The notes: generated by a model not told the origin, from the letters alone. A stretch of DNA of 64,000 bases from an uncultured beta proteobacterium (GCA_903828235.1 CAIKLM010000164.1:29713-93712); one strand, 5' to 3'; shown: positions 50,207 through 59,201, counted from the first letter of the stretch. A program made the numbers and translations.

Positions 50207-51300
50207 CTTACACCATTCCGATCTACCAGCCCGATTTGGGCGGCAACGAGAAGCGCTACGTCAACGAGTGCCTGGACACGTCGTGGATCTCGTCCAAGGG
50301 CCGATTCGTCGGAGAGTTCGAGGCCGCCTTCGCGAAGCGAATCGGGGCCCTGCACGCCAGCTCGGTGTGCAATGGCACGCTGGCGCTGCACCTGGCGCTG
50401 CTGGCGCTGGGCATTGGCCCCGGCGACGAAGTCATCGTACCGACGCTCACCTATGTGGCCTCGGTCAATGCCATCAGCTACACGGGCGCGACCCCAGTGT
50501 TCGTCGACTCGCTGCGCGACACTTGGCAGATGGACCCCGAGGATGTGCGCCGCAGCATCACGCCTCGCACGCGCGCGCTGCTGCCGGTGCACTTGTACGG
50601 TCACGCCTGCCCCATGGACGAGTTGATGGCGATCGCCCGCGAGCACCGCCTGTTCGTGGTCGAGGACTGCGCCGAGGCCATGGGCACGCTCTACAAGGGC
50701 CGGCATGTCGGCACCTTCGGCGACATCGCGATGTTCAGCTTCTACGGCAACAAGACGATCACGGCTGGCGAAGGAGGCATGGTCGTCAGCAACGACAAGA
50801 CCCTGATCGAGCGAGCGCGCCACTTTCGCGGTCAGGGCCTGGCCAGTCACCGCGAGTACTGGCACGACGTCATCGGCTACAACTACCGCATGACCAATAT
50901 CGCCGCGGCCATCGGCCTGGCCCAGCTGGAGCGCGCCGACGACTTCATTGCGCGCAAGCGCGCTCTGGCCGGGCGTTATGCCGAGCTGCTGCGGGGCTTG
51001 CCCGTGAGCCTGCACGGCGAGGCGGCCGACACCGTGCACAGCTTCTGGATGTGTTCGCTGCTGGTCGAGCGGCCCGAGCAGCGCGACCTGCTGCGCCAGC
51101 GTCTGGCAGCCGCGGGCGTGGAAACACGGCCCGTCTTCTACCCCGTTCATACCATGCCGATGTACGCGCGCAGCTATCGCAAACACGCTGTGGCTGAAGA
51201 CCTCGCTTGGCGCGGCATCAACCTGCCGAGCTGGCCCGGGCTGTCGGAGGCGCAGTTGCAGACCATCACCGGCGCGATCCGCGCCCACCTTGCAGCCTGA
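50203..51300 (+). CDS. DegT/DnrJ/EryC1 family sugar-nucleotide aminotransferase
   Basis: 365-residue PLP enzyme. IPIYQPDLGGNEKRYVNECL begins the fold; SVCNGTLALHLALLALGIGP, PTLTYVASVNAISYTGATP, VVEDCAEAMGTLYKGRHVG and the PLP-binding Lys of FSFYGNKTITAGEGGMV are all in place. It should transfer an amino group from glutamate to a keto-sugar nucleotide, most often at C4 of a 4-keto-6-deoxy sugar (PglE/PerA-like). The GTG start overlaps the flippase stop. The needed 4,6-dehydratase is not in the window. Followed by an acyltransferase that could act on the new amine. Confidence 0.92.
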   Translation: MTYTIPIYQPDLGGNEKRYVNECLDTSWISSKGRFVGEFEAAFAKRIGALHASSVCNGTLALHLALLALGIGPGDEVIVPTLTYVASVNAISYTGATPVFVDSLRDTWQMDPEDVRRSITPRTRALLPVHLYGHACPMDELMAIAREHRLFVVEDCAEAMGTLYKGRHVGTFGDIAMFSFYGNKTITAGEGGMVVSNDKTLIERARHFRGQGLASHREYWHDVIGYNYRMTNIAAAIGLAQLERADDFIARKRALAGRYAELLRGLPVSLHGEAADTVHSFWMCSLLVERPEQRDLLRQRLAAAGVETRPVFYPVHTMPMYARSYRKHAVAEDLAWRGINLPSWPGLSEAQLQTITGAIRAHLAA

Positions 51301-51302
51301 GC

Positions 51303-51971
51303 GTGGCCGTGAGTGGCACGCGCACGGTGGTGGTGGTGGGCAGCGGAGGTGCCGCGGCCGAGGTGGTGCAGTACCTGCGCGACTGCGCCGAGGCAGGCCA
51401 GCCGCTCAGCCTGCTTGGGGTGGTCGACGACCACGCCCCTGACCCGACGGTGACTCACGTTTGCGGCGCTCCGATGCTCGGCGGTCTCGACGCCGTGGCG
51501 GGCCAGCGCGGCCTGCACTTCATCGTCGCCTCGGGCAAGCCGCGCTTTCGCCGCGAGAGCATCGAGCTGCTGCGCGCGCGCGGCCTGTGCCAGCACACCC
51601 TCGTGCATCCGCGGGCCCATGTGGCCCGCGGCGCCTTGATCGGCGAGGGCTGTATCGTGGCGCCGATGGCGGTGGTGAACGCGCGTGCAACGGTTGGTGT
51701 GGGCTGCTGGCTCAACGTGTTCTGCAGCGTCGGTCACGACACCCGCGTGGGCGACTACTGCGTGCTGTCGCCTTACGCGGCGCTCAACGGGGGCGCATCG
51801 CTGGGTGACCAGGGTTTTCTCGGCACGCGGGCCACGGTGTTCCCGCGGGTGGTGCTGGGCGCAAAGTGCACGGTCGACAGCCACTCGTGTGCCAAGTCCG
51901 ATGTGCCGGATCGCACCATCGTGAGCCTGCGCGCAGATTACCGAACACTTCGTAATCGCCTGGAGTCCTGA
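51303..51971 (+). CDS. NeuD/PglD-type sugar O- or N-acyltransferase (left-handed beta-helix)
   Basis: 222 residues. An N-terminal nucleotide-sugar-binding half (TVVVVGSGGAAAEVVQYL, LLGVVDDHAPD) is followed by hexapeptide repeats forming a left-handed beta-helix (about 100-195: HPRAHVARGALIGEGCIVAP, VNARATVGVGCWLNV, FCSVGHDTRVGDYCVLSP). The His in GHDTRVGDY is the expected catalytic base. PglD-type enzymes acetylate the C4 amine made by a DegT partner, which is encoded next door. With an acyl carrier protein directly downstream, an acyl-ACP donor instead of acetyl-CoA is an attractive alternative. Start GTG at 51303 or 51309. Confidence 0.85.
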   Translation: MAVSGTRTVVVVGSGGAAAEVVQYLRDCAEAGQPLSLLGVVDDHAPDPTVTHVCGAPMLGGLDAVAGQRGLHFIVASGKPRFRRESIELLRARGLCQHTLVHPRAHVARGALIGEGCIVAPMAVVNARATVGVGCWLNVFCSVGHDTRVGDYCVLSPYAALNGGASLGDQGFLGTRATVFPRVVLGAKCTVDSHSCAKSDVPDRTIVSLRADYRTLRNRLES

Positions 51972-51974
51972 GAC

Positions 51975-52214
51975 ATGAGCAATGCCGACAAACTGGTTCA
52001 GTGCTTCGCCGAGGCGCTGGGTATCGATGCGGGCCTCGTGGCGGACACACTCAGCTACGACAGCATTCCGCAGTGGGACTCCGTGGCGCACATGGCGCTG
52101 GTGACCGAGCTGGAGGCCGTTTTCGACGTGATGCTGGACACCGACGAAATCCTGGCTCTGAGCTCTCCCGTACGGGCGCGCGAGATCCTGGCGCACCATG
52201 GCGTGAGCTTTTGA
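51975..52214 (+). CDS. Acyl carrier protein
   Basis: 79-residue acidic helical protein of ACP type. The phosphopantetheine serine is in QWDSVAHMALVTELE, the helix-2 start, though the usual DSL is here DSV. Helix 1 (KLVQCFAEALGI) and the closing VRAREILAHHG fit. It is three bases after the acyltransferase gene. Its neighbours (reductase, AMP-ligase, LuxE- and LuxC-like proteins) suggest it carries a short acyl intermediate for a sugar modification rather than serving bulk fatty-acid synthesis. Confidence 0.88.
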   Translation: MSNADKLVQCFAEALGIDAGLVADTLSYDSIPQWDSVAHMALVTELEAVFDVMLDTDEILALSSPVRAREILAHHGVSF

Positions 52215-52230
52215 AGCGGGCTTCTCTCGC

Positions 52231-53013
52231 ATGATATTCAACGATCCATTGAGCCTCCAGGACCGGGTCTGCGTGGTCACGGGAGCAGCCCGCGGAATTG
52301 GCCTGGCGTCAGCGATGCGCTTCGCCGCGCAGGGCGCCACTCTGGTGCTGGCCGGCCGTGATGCCGATGCGCTGCAGGAAGCGGCACGGCAGGCACGCGC
52401 TGGCCTGGCGCCGGGGCCCGATGCCGCTGCGCCACAGGTGGAAACGGAGGTCTGCGACGTGGCCGATGACGCGGCGGTCAAGCGACTCTTCCAGGGGGTG
52501 TTCGCGCGCCATCGTCGCCTGGATGTACTGTTGTCCAACGCAGGGGTACTCGACGATGCCTTGATCGGCATGGTCAGCCGTGCCCAGATTGAGAAGGTCT
52601 ACGGCGTCAACACCTTCGGTCTGCTGTACTGCGCCCAGTACGCCAGCCGTCTGATGGCCCGCAGCGGCGGCGGCAGCATCATCCACATGGCCTCCATCGT
52701 TGGGACTCGCGGCAACAGCGGACAAGCCGTGTATGCCGGCAGCAAAGCAGCGGTCGAAGGCATCACGCGTTCGCTGGCCAAGGAGCTGGCAGGGGCCCGC
52801 ATCCGGGTCAATGCGATCGCTCCCGGCTTCATCGACACTGCCATGACTCAGGGTCTGCCGGCGGCGGTGCAGGCGCAGCGTCAGGCGTCGATCGCTATGG
52901 GCCGCGTCGGCACGCCGCAGGACGTCGCCGACGTGGCGCTCTTCCTGGCCAGCGACCTGTCGCGATACGTCACGGGCCAAGTGATTGGCGTCGACGGCGG
53001 CATGCTGATCTGA
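52231..53013 (+). CDS. FabG-like short-chain dehydrogenase/reductase
   Basis: 260-residue NAD(P)-dependent oxidoreductase. Cofactor motif VTGAARGIGLASAMR, then LLSNAGVLDDALIG, the catalytic Ser region IIHMASIVGTRGNSGQ, YAGSKAAVEGITRSLAKELA (Tyr and Lys of YxxxK) and VNAIAPGFIDTAM; it ends VTGQVIGVDGGMLI. Closest by pattern to 3-oxoacyl-ACP reductases. Placed between an ACP and an AMP-ligase, it probably reduces an ACP-bound keto group to a hydroxyl. Confidence 0.9.
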   Translation: MIFNDPLSLQDRVCVVTGAARGIGLASAMRFAAQGATLVLAGRDADALQEAARQARAGLAPGPDAAAPQVETEVCDVADDAAVKRLFQGVFARHRRLDVLLSNAGVLDDALIGMVSRAQIEKVYGVNTFGLLYCAQYASRLMARSGGGSIIHMASIVGTRGNSGQAVYAGSKAAVEGITRSLAKELAGARIRVNAIAPGFIDTAMTQGLPAAVQAQRQASIAMGRVGTPQDVADVALFLASDLSRYVTGQVIGVDGGMLI

Positions 53014-53017
53014 GGCC

Positions 53018-54412
53018 GTGCAAGCGATGTTCAGCCTGCGCCACCTTGAAGCCCTGGGCCATGCGCCGGCCGTGCACGACGACGCCGCGGGCTGGGTCGC
53101 GCATGCCGAACTGGCCCGGCGGGCCGACGAGGCGGTAGCTGCGCTGCCGGCGCGCTCACTGGTGGCGCTGGTGTTCACGCCCACCCTGGAGGCCGTGGCG
53201 GTGTACCTGGGCGCGTTGCGCCACGGCCATGTACCGGTCCTGTTCGACGAGGGTATGGCTCCCGCGCTGCGAGATCGCCTGCTGGCACCGTTTGGCGTGC
53301 GCTGGTTGTTCGAGCAGGGGCGCTGGACCTCCCGACCCAACACGGGCCACGCGCCCGCATTGCATCCGGACCTGGCCCTGCTGATGGGCACCTCCGGCAG
53401 CACCGGGATGCCCAAGCTGGTGCGTCTGTCGCACGGCGCACTGCAGGCCAACGCCGAGGCGATCGTGCGGGCCTTGGCGCTGGGGCCGCAGGACCGGGCG
53501 ATCACCTCGCTTCCGCTGCACTACGCCTACGGGCTCTCGGTGCTCAACAGCCACTTCGTGGCGGGCGCGGCGGTTGTCCTGTCGGCGCTGCCGCCCACGC
53601 GCCAGGACTTCTGGGCCACGATGCGGCGGCACCAGGTCACCGGGCTGGCCGGCGTGCCCACGACCTGGCGCACCCTGCTGCGACTGGGCCTGCAAGACAT
53701 CGAGCTGCCCGACCTGCGCCATACCAGCCAGGCCGGTGGCCGGCTCGATGTCGATGAAGTGCGCCACTTGCTGGGCCTCGCCCAGGCCCGCGGCTGGCGC
53801 CACCACTCAATGTACGGGCAGACGGAGGCCACGGCGCGTATTGCCGTGCTGCCGCCCGACCGGGCTGCGGCAAAGCCCGGCTGTATCGGTGTCGCGGTGC
53901 CGGGCACCGAGCTGCTGCTGCGCGACCCGCAAGGCGGCCTGGTGCAGCAACATGGCGTGGAGGCGGAACTGGTGTGCCGCGGACCGCACCTCATGATGGG
54001 CTACGCGACCGAGGCTGCGCATCTCGCTGGCGGCCCCGGGCTGAGCGAGCTGCGCACCGGCGACCTGGCATGGCGCGATGCCGACGGCGACTACTGGATC
54101 AGCGGGCGACTGGGCCGCTTTCTCAAGCTGCAGGGCCGCCGCACCAGTCTGGACGACGTTGAGCAGCTGCTGCGCCAGCAGGGCCTGGAAGCAGCGGCGC
54201 TGGGCGAGGACGAGCAGTTGCGCATCGTTGTCGAGGAGCCCACGCGCCCTGCCGACGCGCTGCGCCGCGAGGTGGCCTCGCTGCTGCGCGTGCATGCCTC
54301 GCTGGTGGCCGTGCGTACGGTGGCAGCCTTGCCGCGCACGCCCGCGGGCAAGACCAACCAGGTCGAGCTGCAACGACTCTGGGAGTCGCCTACAAAGGAG
54401 CTGGCGTCTTGA
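53018..54412 (+). CDS. AMP-forming acyl ligase (ANL superfamily)
   Basis: 464-residue adenylating enzyme, slightly short for the family. The P-loop is LLMGTSGSTGMPKLVRLSHG; YGQTEATARI, the ATP-binding ELRTGDLAWRDADGDYW, ISGRLGRFLKLQGRRTSLDD and the catalytic Lys of TPAGKTNQVEL follow. It should activate a carboxylic acid as acyl-AMP and load it on the nearby ACP. GTG at 53018 or ATG at 53027 are both possible starts. Its stop overlaps the TTG start of the LuxE-like gene. Confidence 0.88.
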   Translation: MQAMFSLRHLEALGHAPAVHDDAAGWVAHAELARRADEAVAALPARSLVALVFTPTLEAVAVYLGALRHGHVPVLFDEGMAPALRDRLLAPFGVRWLFEQGRWTSRPNTGHAPALHPDLALLMGTSGSTGMPKLVRLSHGALQANAEAIVRALALGPQDRAITSLPLHYAYGLSVLNSHFVAGAAVVLSALPPTRQDFWATMRRHQVTGLAGVPTTWRTLLRLGLQDIELPDLRHTSQAGGRLDVDEVRHLLGLAQARGWRHHSMYGQTEATARIAVLPPDRAAAKPGCIGVAVPGTELLLRDPQGGLVQQHGVEAELVCRGPHLMMGYATEAAHLAGGPGLSELRTGDLAWRDADGDYWISGRLGRFLKLQGRRTSLDDVEQLLRQQGLEAAALGEDEQLRIVVEEPTRPADALRREVASLLRVHASLVAVRTVAALPRTPAGKTNQVELQRLWESPTKELAS

Positions 54413-55509
54413 ACCCGCTGGACACGGCCCCCGACCCAGCTGTGCCGGTGTTCGGCCTGGCACGTGAGGCCAAGCGCCGCCTGCTGGAGCCGCTGCTGTG
54501 GCAGCTGACCCAGCACCACCGCCAGGCCTGCGTCGCGTATGACCGGGTGCTTGAGGCACGCGGTGAGCAGCAGACCGCCGGGGCGCTGGAAGACTTGCCG
54601 ATGCTGCCGGTGCGCTTGTTCAAGCACGAGCGGCTGTCCAGCATCGCGCCCGAGCAGGTGTTCCGCACGCTCAGTTCGTCGGGTACCAGCGGGCAGGCAC
54701 CGTCGATCATCGTCCTGGACAAGACCACCGCGCAGCGCCAAACCCAGGCCCTGGTGCGCATCCTGCAAGACTTCATCGGCAAGGCCCGGCAGCCCATGCT
54801 GCTGATCGACCACCCCGGCGTCTTACGCCAGCGCGAGGCCTTTTCGGCGCGTGGCGCGGGCTTGTTGGGCCTGATGAACTTCGGTCGCTCGCCGGTGTAC
54901 GCCTTGCGCGAAGACATGAGCCTCGACGAGGCCAGCGTGCGCGAGTTCGCTGAAGCGCACAGCGGCGCGCCCGTGCTGCTGTTCGGCTTTACCTACATGG
55001 TCTGGCAGCACTTCGTTCTGGCGCTGCGCGCGCGCGGGTTGCGGCTGGCGCTGCCCGCCGGCGTGCTGCTGCACAGCGGCGGATGGAAAAAGCTGCAGGC
55101 CGAGGCCGTGGGCAACGCGGAGTTCCGGCAGGCGGTGGCCGACGCCACGGGCATCACTCGGGTGCTCAACTTCTACGGCATGGCCGAGCAGGTGGGCTCG
55201 GTGTTCGTCGAGTGCGAGCGCGGCCACCTGCATGCGCCGAGCTTTGCCGACGTGCTGGTGCGCGACCCCGTCACCCTCGTGCCGCTGCCCGCGGGCGCGA
55301 GCGGCCTGCTGCAGGTCTTGTCCTGCCTACCTCACAGTTATCCGGGGCACAGTCTGCTGACCGAGGACCTGGGCACCTGGCTCGGCGAGGACAACTGCCC
55401 CTGCGGCCGCCTGGGGCGCTACTTCCAGGTTCATGGGCGCTTGCCGAAGGCAGAGCTTCGGGGCTGCAGCGACACCCAGCCGGGCCGAGCAGCGGATCTG
55501 CCGGCATGA
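54409..55509 (+). CDS. LuxE-like acyl-protein synthetase
   Basis: 366 residues of the LuxE/CoF-synthetase branch of adenylating enzymes. LPMLPVRLFKHERLSSI, the nucleotide loop TLSSSGTSGQAPS, LLIDHPGVLRQREAFSARGA, VLLHSGGWKKLQAEAV and FYGMAEQVGSVFVECERGH are the group's marks; a C-terminal PCGRLGRYFQVHGR supplies a Cys that could carry the acyl group, as in Vibrio LuxE. The start is TTG in a TTGA overlap. Immediately downstream is LuxC-like reductase, the LuxE partner in bioluminescence. No luxAB is present, so the aldehyde or acyl product must serve another end, presumably glycan decoration. Confidence 0.85.
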   Translation: MNPLDTAPDPAVPVFGLAREAKRRLLEPLLWQLTQHHRQACVAYDRVLEARGEQQTAGALEDLPMLPVRLFKHERLSSIAPEQVFRTLSSSGTSGQAPSIIVLDKTTAQRQTQALVRILQDFIGKARQPMLLIDHPGVLRQREAFSARGAGLLGLMNFGRSPVYALREDMSLDEASVREFAEAHSGAPVLLFGFTYMVWQHFVLALRARGLRLALPAGVLLHSGGWKKLQAEAVGNAEFRQAVADATGITRVLNFYGMAEQVGSVFVECERGHLHAPSFADVLVRDPVTLVPLPAGASGLLQVLSCLPHSYPGHSLLTEDLGTWLGEDNCPCGRLGRYFQVHGRLPKAELRGCSDTQPGRAADLPA

Positions 55510-56729
55510 CCCCACCGACCCTGCTGCTGCGGCCGGATGAGCGCTTTGAGGCCGCGCTGGGCGCCTTGTGCGGCAGCAGCAACCTGCCGCCGTTCGGCGC
55601 GGTGCAGCAGGGCTTTGCGTCGGCCCTTTCTCGTGCTTTGGTCAGTGATGCGGCCACCCGGGCACACCCCGAGCTGGTGGCCCTGGGCTACTGGCTGCGT
55701 CCAGCGCACCAGCAGCGACTGGGCCTGGTTTCCGGGCCGGCCCAGCCGGGAACACTGGCCTTGCCCCGTGGGTTGGTGTTCCATGTCGCGCCCGCCAACG
55801 TCGACAGCCTGTTTGCCTACTCATGGATGCTGTCCATGCTCTGCGGCAACCGCAACGTGGTGCGCCTGTCTTCGCAGCAAGGGCCGCAGAGCCGGGCTCT
55901 GCTGGCCCTGGTGGCTCGCCTGTTTGCGGCGCCCGAGTGGCAGGACATCGCCAACCGCACCCTGCTGCTGCGCTACGGCCACGAGCAGGCGATCTCCGAG
56001 CGCCTGTCGGCCGCGTGCGACCTGCGCGTCATATGGGGGGGCGATCAGACCGTGCAGACCCTTCGCCGCCTGCCGCTGCCGCCGCACGCCACCGAGTTGT
56101 GCTTCCCCAACAAAGTGTCGATGGCGGTCCTGCAGGCCTCCAGCGTGGCGGAGGCCGACGACGCCTTGATGCGGCGATTGGCTACCGCACTGCACAACGA
56201 CGCCTACTGGTTCGACCAGATGGCCTGTGCCTCACCGCGCCTGGTGGTCTGGGTGGGCGACAGCGCCGACACCCGTGCAGCCGCCGCAGCGCGCCTGTGG
56301 GCGGCACTGGCCCGTGAACTGGACCAGCGCCAAGCCGGCATCGAGGCCTCGGCCGCGCTGGACAAGCGGTTGGCTGCCGACCGCCTGGCATTGGCCGAGC
56401 CGGGGGTGCGCATCGTCGATGAGGACCCGCGCATCACCCGTGTCTGGCTGCCCACGCCAGGATGGCACGACGACCTGCACTGCGGAGCCGGACTGTTCCA
56501 TGAGTGCCAGATGTCCGACCTGGCCGGTCTGCTGCCCCTGCTGTCGCGCCGCGTGCAGACCCTGGTGCACCATGGTTTCCCAGCTGCGGCCTGGCACGAA
56601 TTCCTGCAGCGGCATCTGCCGCGAGGCATCGACCGCATCGTGCCGCTGGGCGAGGCCCTGTCCTTCGACCGCGTCTGGGACGGGGTGGATCTGCGCGCTG
56701 GCTTCCTGCGACAGATCGTGGTGCGTTGA
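55506..56729 (+). CDS. LuxC-like acyl-CoA/acyl-protein reductase
   Basis: 407-residue NADPH-dependent reductase of the aldehyde-dehydrogenase-like LuxC family. GLVFHVAPANVDSLFAYSW and MLCGNRNVVRLSSQ form the cofactor part, DLRVIWGGDQTVQTLRRL follows, and the probable active Cys is in YWFDQMACASPRLVVW. LFHECQMSDLAGLLPLL and QTLVHHGF close it. Translation is coupled to the LuxE-like gene (ATGA at 55506-55509). In Vibrio, LuxC takes the acyl group from LuxE and reduces it to an aldehyde; the fate of the product here is unknown. Confidence 0.85.
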   Translation: MTPPTLLLRPDERFEAALGALCGSSNLPPFGAVQQGFASALSRALVSDAATRAHPELVALGYWLRPAHQQRLGLVSGPAQPGTLALPRGLVFHVAPANVDSLFAYSWMLSMLCGNRNVVRLSSQQGPQSRALLALVARLFAAPEWQDIANRTLLLRYGHEQAISERLSAACDLRVIWGGDQTVQTLRRLPLPPHATELCFPNKVSMAVLQASSVAEADDALMRRLATALHNDAYWFDQMACASPRLVVWVGDSADTRAAAAARLWAALARELDQRQAGIEASAALDKRLAADRLALAEPGVRIVDEDPRITRVWLPTPGWHDDLHCGAGLFHECQMSDLAGLLPLLSRRVQTLVHHGFPAAAWHEFLQRHLPRGIDRIVPLGEALSFDRVWDGVDLRAGFLRQIVVR

Positions 56730-56739
56730 GGTGGCGGCC

Positions 56740-57948
56740 ATGGTTCGCATTGGCCTCATCGGGCAGGGATTCATCGACTGGGCTGGCGGGCTGGATTTCC
56801 TGCGCTTGGTGGCGGCGAGCCTGCACGCTGCCGGCACCCCTGTGGAGCTGCACCTGCTGTTGCCCCTCAGCGGCCCGCGGGCCGCGGCCCGCCATGGGGC
56901 GCGGCAGGTGCGGGCGCTGCTGGCCCGCGCTCTGGGGCGACCGGCGGCGCTGGCGCATGCACCGTCGCGGGCGCACATCCTCGAATCGGTCACCGACACC
57001 GGCGGCGAGGTGCGCGTGCACTTCATTGACGAAGGCCCGCGGGCCTTGTTGCAGGCGTGGCGACGGCTCTCGCTGGACGTTGTGCTGCCGACCTTCGAGC
57101 CGCTGCCGTCCGACACCGGCCTGGCCTGGGTGGGCTACCTGTACGACTTCCAGCACCACCACCTGCCGCAGCTGTTCAGCCCCACCGATTGCGAGCGGCG
57201 CGACCGGCAGTTCGCTCGGCTGCTCGACACCGCCCGCGTCGTGATCGCCAACGCCCGCGCCGTCGAAGACGACGCACGTCGTTTCCGACCGCAAGCCTCG
57301 GCGCAGATCGTGCCCCTGCCCTTTGGCGCTGCGCCAGCGCCGGCCTGGCTGGATCTGGACATCGCGGCCACGCAGGCGCTGCATCGTCTGCACCAGCCTT
57401 ACTTCATCGTGTGCAACCAGTTCTGGGCGCACAAGGACCACCGCACCGCCTTTCTCGCCTTTGCCGAGCTGGCGGCCTCGCAGCCCGACATGCAGCTGGT
57501 GTGCACCGGTGCCACGACCGATCCGAGGCAACCGAACCTGATGTCCGAATTGATGGATCTTGTTCGCGCACGGGGAGTGGCCGATCGTGTGCACGTGCTG
57601 GGCCTGGTGCCCAAGCGCGAACAGATCGGCCTGATGCGGGGCGCGCTGGCGGTGCTGCAGCCCACGCGATGCGAAGGCGGGCCTGGAGGAGGCGCCGTCT
57701 ACGACGCGGTGGCGCTGGGCGTGCCGGCGCTGGTGAGCGACATCGCCGTCAATCGCGAACTCGATGAGCCCGAGGTAAGCTTCTTCCCCGTCGGCCAGGC
57801 GGACGCGTTGGCTGCGGCGATGCAGGAGCGCTGCCGGCTGGGCCCGGCCCCGCCCGCAGCGGCCGCGACGCTGCTGCAGCGGGGCCGGCAACGGCGCGCG
57901 CGCTGCGGGCTGGCCTTGCTGGAGGCCATCGGGCGGGCCCGGGCCTGA
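56740..57948 (+). CDS. Family 4 glycosyltransferase
   Basis: 402-residue GT-B enzyme. VRIGLIGQGFIDWAGGLDFL is the N-terminal glycine loop; the C-terminal donor domain has YFIVCNQFWAHKDHRTAF, VHVLGLVPKREQIGLMRGA and PTRCEGGPGGGAVYDAVALG, where the acidic EGG replaces the usual EGFG-E motif. ATG at 56740 is chosen over a GTG three codons earlier. Last gene of the rightward glycan run; it ends 17 bases from a convergent glycosyltransferase gene. Confidence 0.83.
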   Translation: MVRIGLIGQGFIDWAGGLDFLRLVAASLHAAGTPVELHLLLPLSGPRAAARHGARQVRALLARALGRPAALAHAPSRAHILESVTDTGGEVRVHFIDEGPRALLQAWRRLSLDVVLPTFEPLPSDTGLAWVGYLYDFQHHHLPQLFSPTDCERRDRQFARLLDTARVVIANARAVEDDARRFRPQASAQIVPLPFGAAPAPAWLDLDIAATQALHRLHQPYFIVCNQFWAHKDHRTAFLAFAELAASQPDMQLVCTGATTDPRQPNLMSELMDLVRARGVADRVHVLGLVPKREQIGLMRGALAVLQPTRCEGGPGGGAVYDAVALGVPALVSDIAVNRELDEPEVSFFPVGQADALAAAMQERCRLGPAPPAAAATLLQRGRQRRARCGLALLEAIGRARA

Positions 57949-57965
57949 CCAGACCCGAACATGCC

Positions 57966-59201
57966 TCAGGGCGCCTGCCGGCCCTCAACCGATGGCTGGC
58001 GATGGCGCGCCATCGCAGCGCCATACACCGCCAGCGCGCCCTGCGCAAACATCGCGCTGCCATACAACGCCCGCACGCGCTGCTGCCCAACCCGCACCAC
58101 CCGTTCGAACTGCGGCCGGTCGTCGAGCAGCCATTGCACCCTGTCGGCCAACGCGGCCACGTCGCCGCACGGCGCCAGGCAGTCGAGCAGATCGGGCCCC
58201 AGCGTCTCGTGCAACGCCGGGATGTCGTAGGTGGCCACGGCCGCGCCCGCCGCCAGCGCCTCGGCCAGCACTAGCCCGAAGCCCTCCCGCGTTGACGGCA
58301 GCACCAGCACGCGGGCGGCACGCAGCTGCGCCCAGACATCGGCCTGGCTGGGCAACTCGCCCACGAAGCTCAACTGGGCTGCCAGCCCCAGCGCCATGGC
58401 CTGGGCCCGCAAGGTCGGCGCCAGCGGGCCGGCGCCGACGATCTTCAGCCGCAGCGCCGCCCGCCCGCTCGCGCGACGGCGCTCGTTCAGCAAGGCCAGC
58501 AGTTCGAGCACGTGCTCGGGGTGCTTGTGCGGCACCAGGCGGCCGACAAAGATCAGGTCGGCCTGGTCGGCCGCCGCCGGCGTCCCCGCGATGGCCTCGG
58601 TGTCGATGCCGTTGGCGACGACGCTCACCCGTGGCGCGGGTAGGCCGTACCGCGTGACCAACGCTTCGCGTACCGCCTGGCTGACCGTGAGCACGCGGTC
58701 GTAGCTGAGCCGGTAGAGGCGCGTCTCGACGAGGCCGGCCAGCCTTGCATCCAGGCTCGAAAGCCACTGGTCGGCGCTTGGCTGCGCCGCCGCCGTGTCG
58801 TGGATGGTGGCCACCAGCGGCTGGCGGCGCAGCCGGCAGGCCAGCCAGGCCGCGGGCAGTGGTGCGTAGGTCTGGCAGTCGACGATGTCGTAGCGGTGCC
58901 GAAGCAGGTGCAGCAGCACCAAGAGCATGAAGCGCAGCTTGGCAACCAGGGGCCGCAGGGGCGGGTCGCTGATGCGCGGCCCGGTATGCCAGTGCTCGAC
59001 GCCGTCGATCAACTCACGGTCGGCGCAGGCCCGCTGCCGCATCGACAGCCACCGCACCCGGTGGCCCATGCGCACCAGTTCGCGCGCCAGCAAGGCGTAG
59101 CGTGTCTCGCCGCCACCCACGGCATGGGGCGGCGACATCTCGCTGATGATCAATATCCGCAACGGCGGCGAGGGGCTGGGTTCCGAGGCCATCGCCTGCA
59201 T
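57966..59201 (-). CDS. Family 4 glycosyltransferase (Pel/WcaL-like)
   Basis: 411-residue GT-B enzyme. RILIISEMSPPHAVGGGETR, VLTVSQAVREALVTRYG, VVANGIDTEAI, LIFVGRLVPHKHPEHVLELL, LRLKIVGAGPLAPTL and the donor-site STREGFGLVLAEALAAGAAV (EGFGLVLAE motif) are clear. The start ATG overlaps the stop of the upstream gene (TGATG at 59199-59203), so the two leftward transferases are coupled. It faces the rightward glycan run tail to tail. Confidence 0.9.
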   Translation of the reverse strand: MQAMASEPSPSPPLRILIISEMSPPHAVGGGETRYALLARELVRMGHRVRWLSMRQRACADRELIDGVEHWHTGPRISDPPLRPLVAKLRFMLLVLLHLLRHRYDIVDCQTYAPLPAAWLACRLRRQPLVATIHDTAAAQPSADQWLSSLDARLAGLVETRLYRLSYDRVLTVSQAVREALVTRYGLPAPRVSVVANGIDTEAIAGTPAAADQADLIFVGRLVPHKHPEHVLELLALLNERRRASGRAALRLKIVGAGPLAPTLRAQAMALGLAAQLSFVGELPSQADVWAQLRAARVLVLPSTREGFGLVLAEALAAGAAVATYDIPALHETLGPDLLDCLAPCGDVAALADRVQWLLDDRPQFERVVRVGQQRVRALYGSAMFAQGALAVYGAAMARHRQPSVEGRQAP

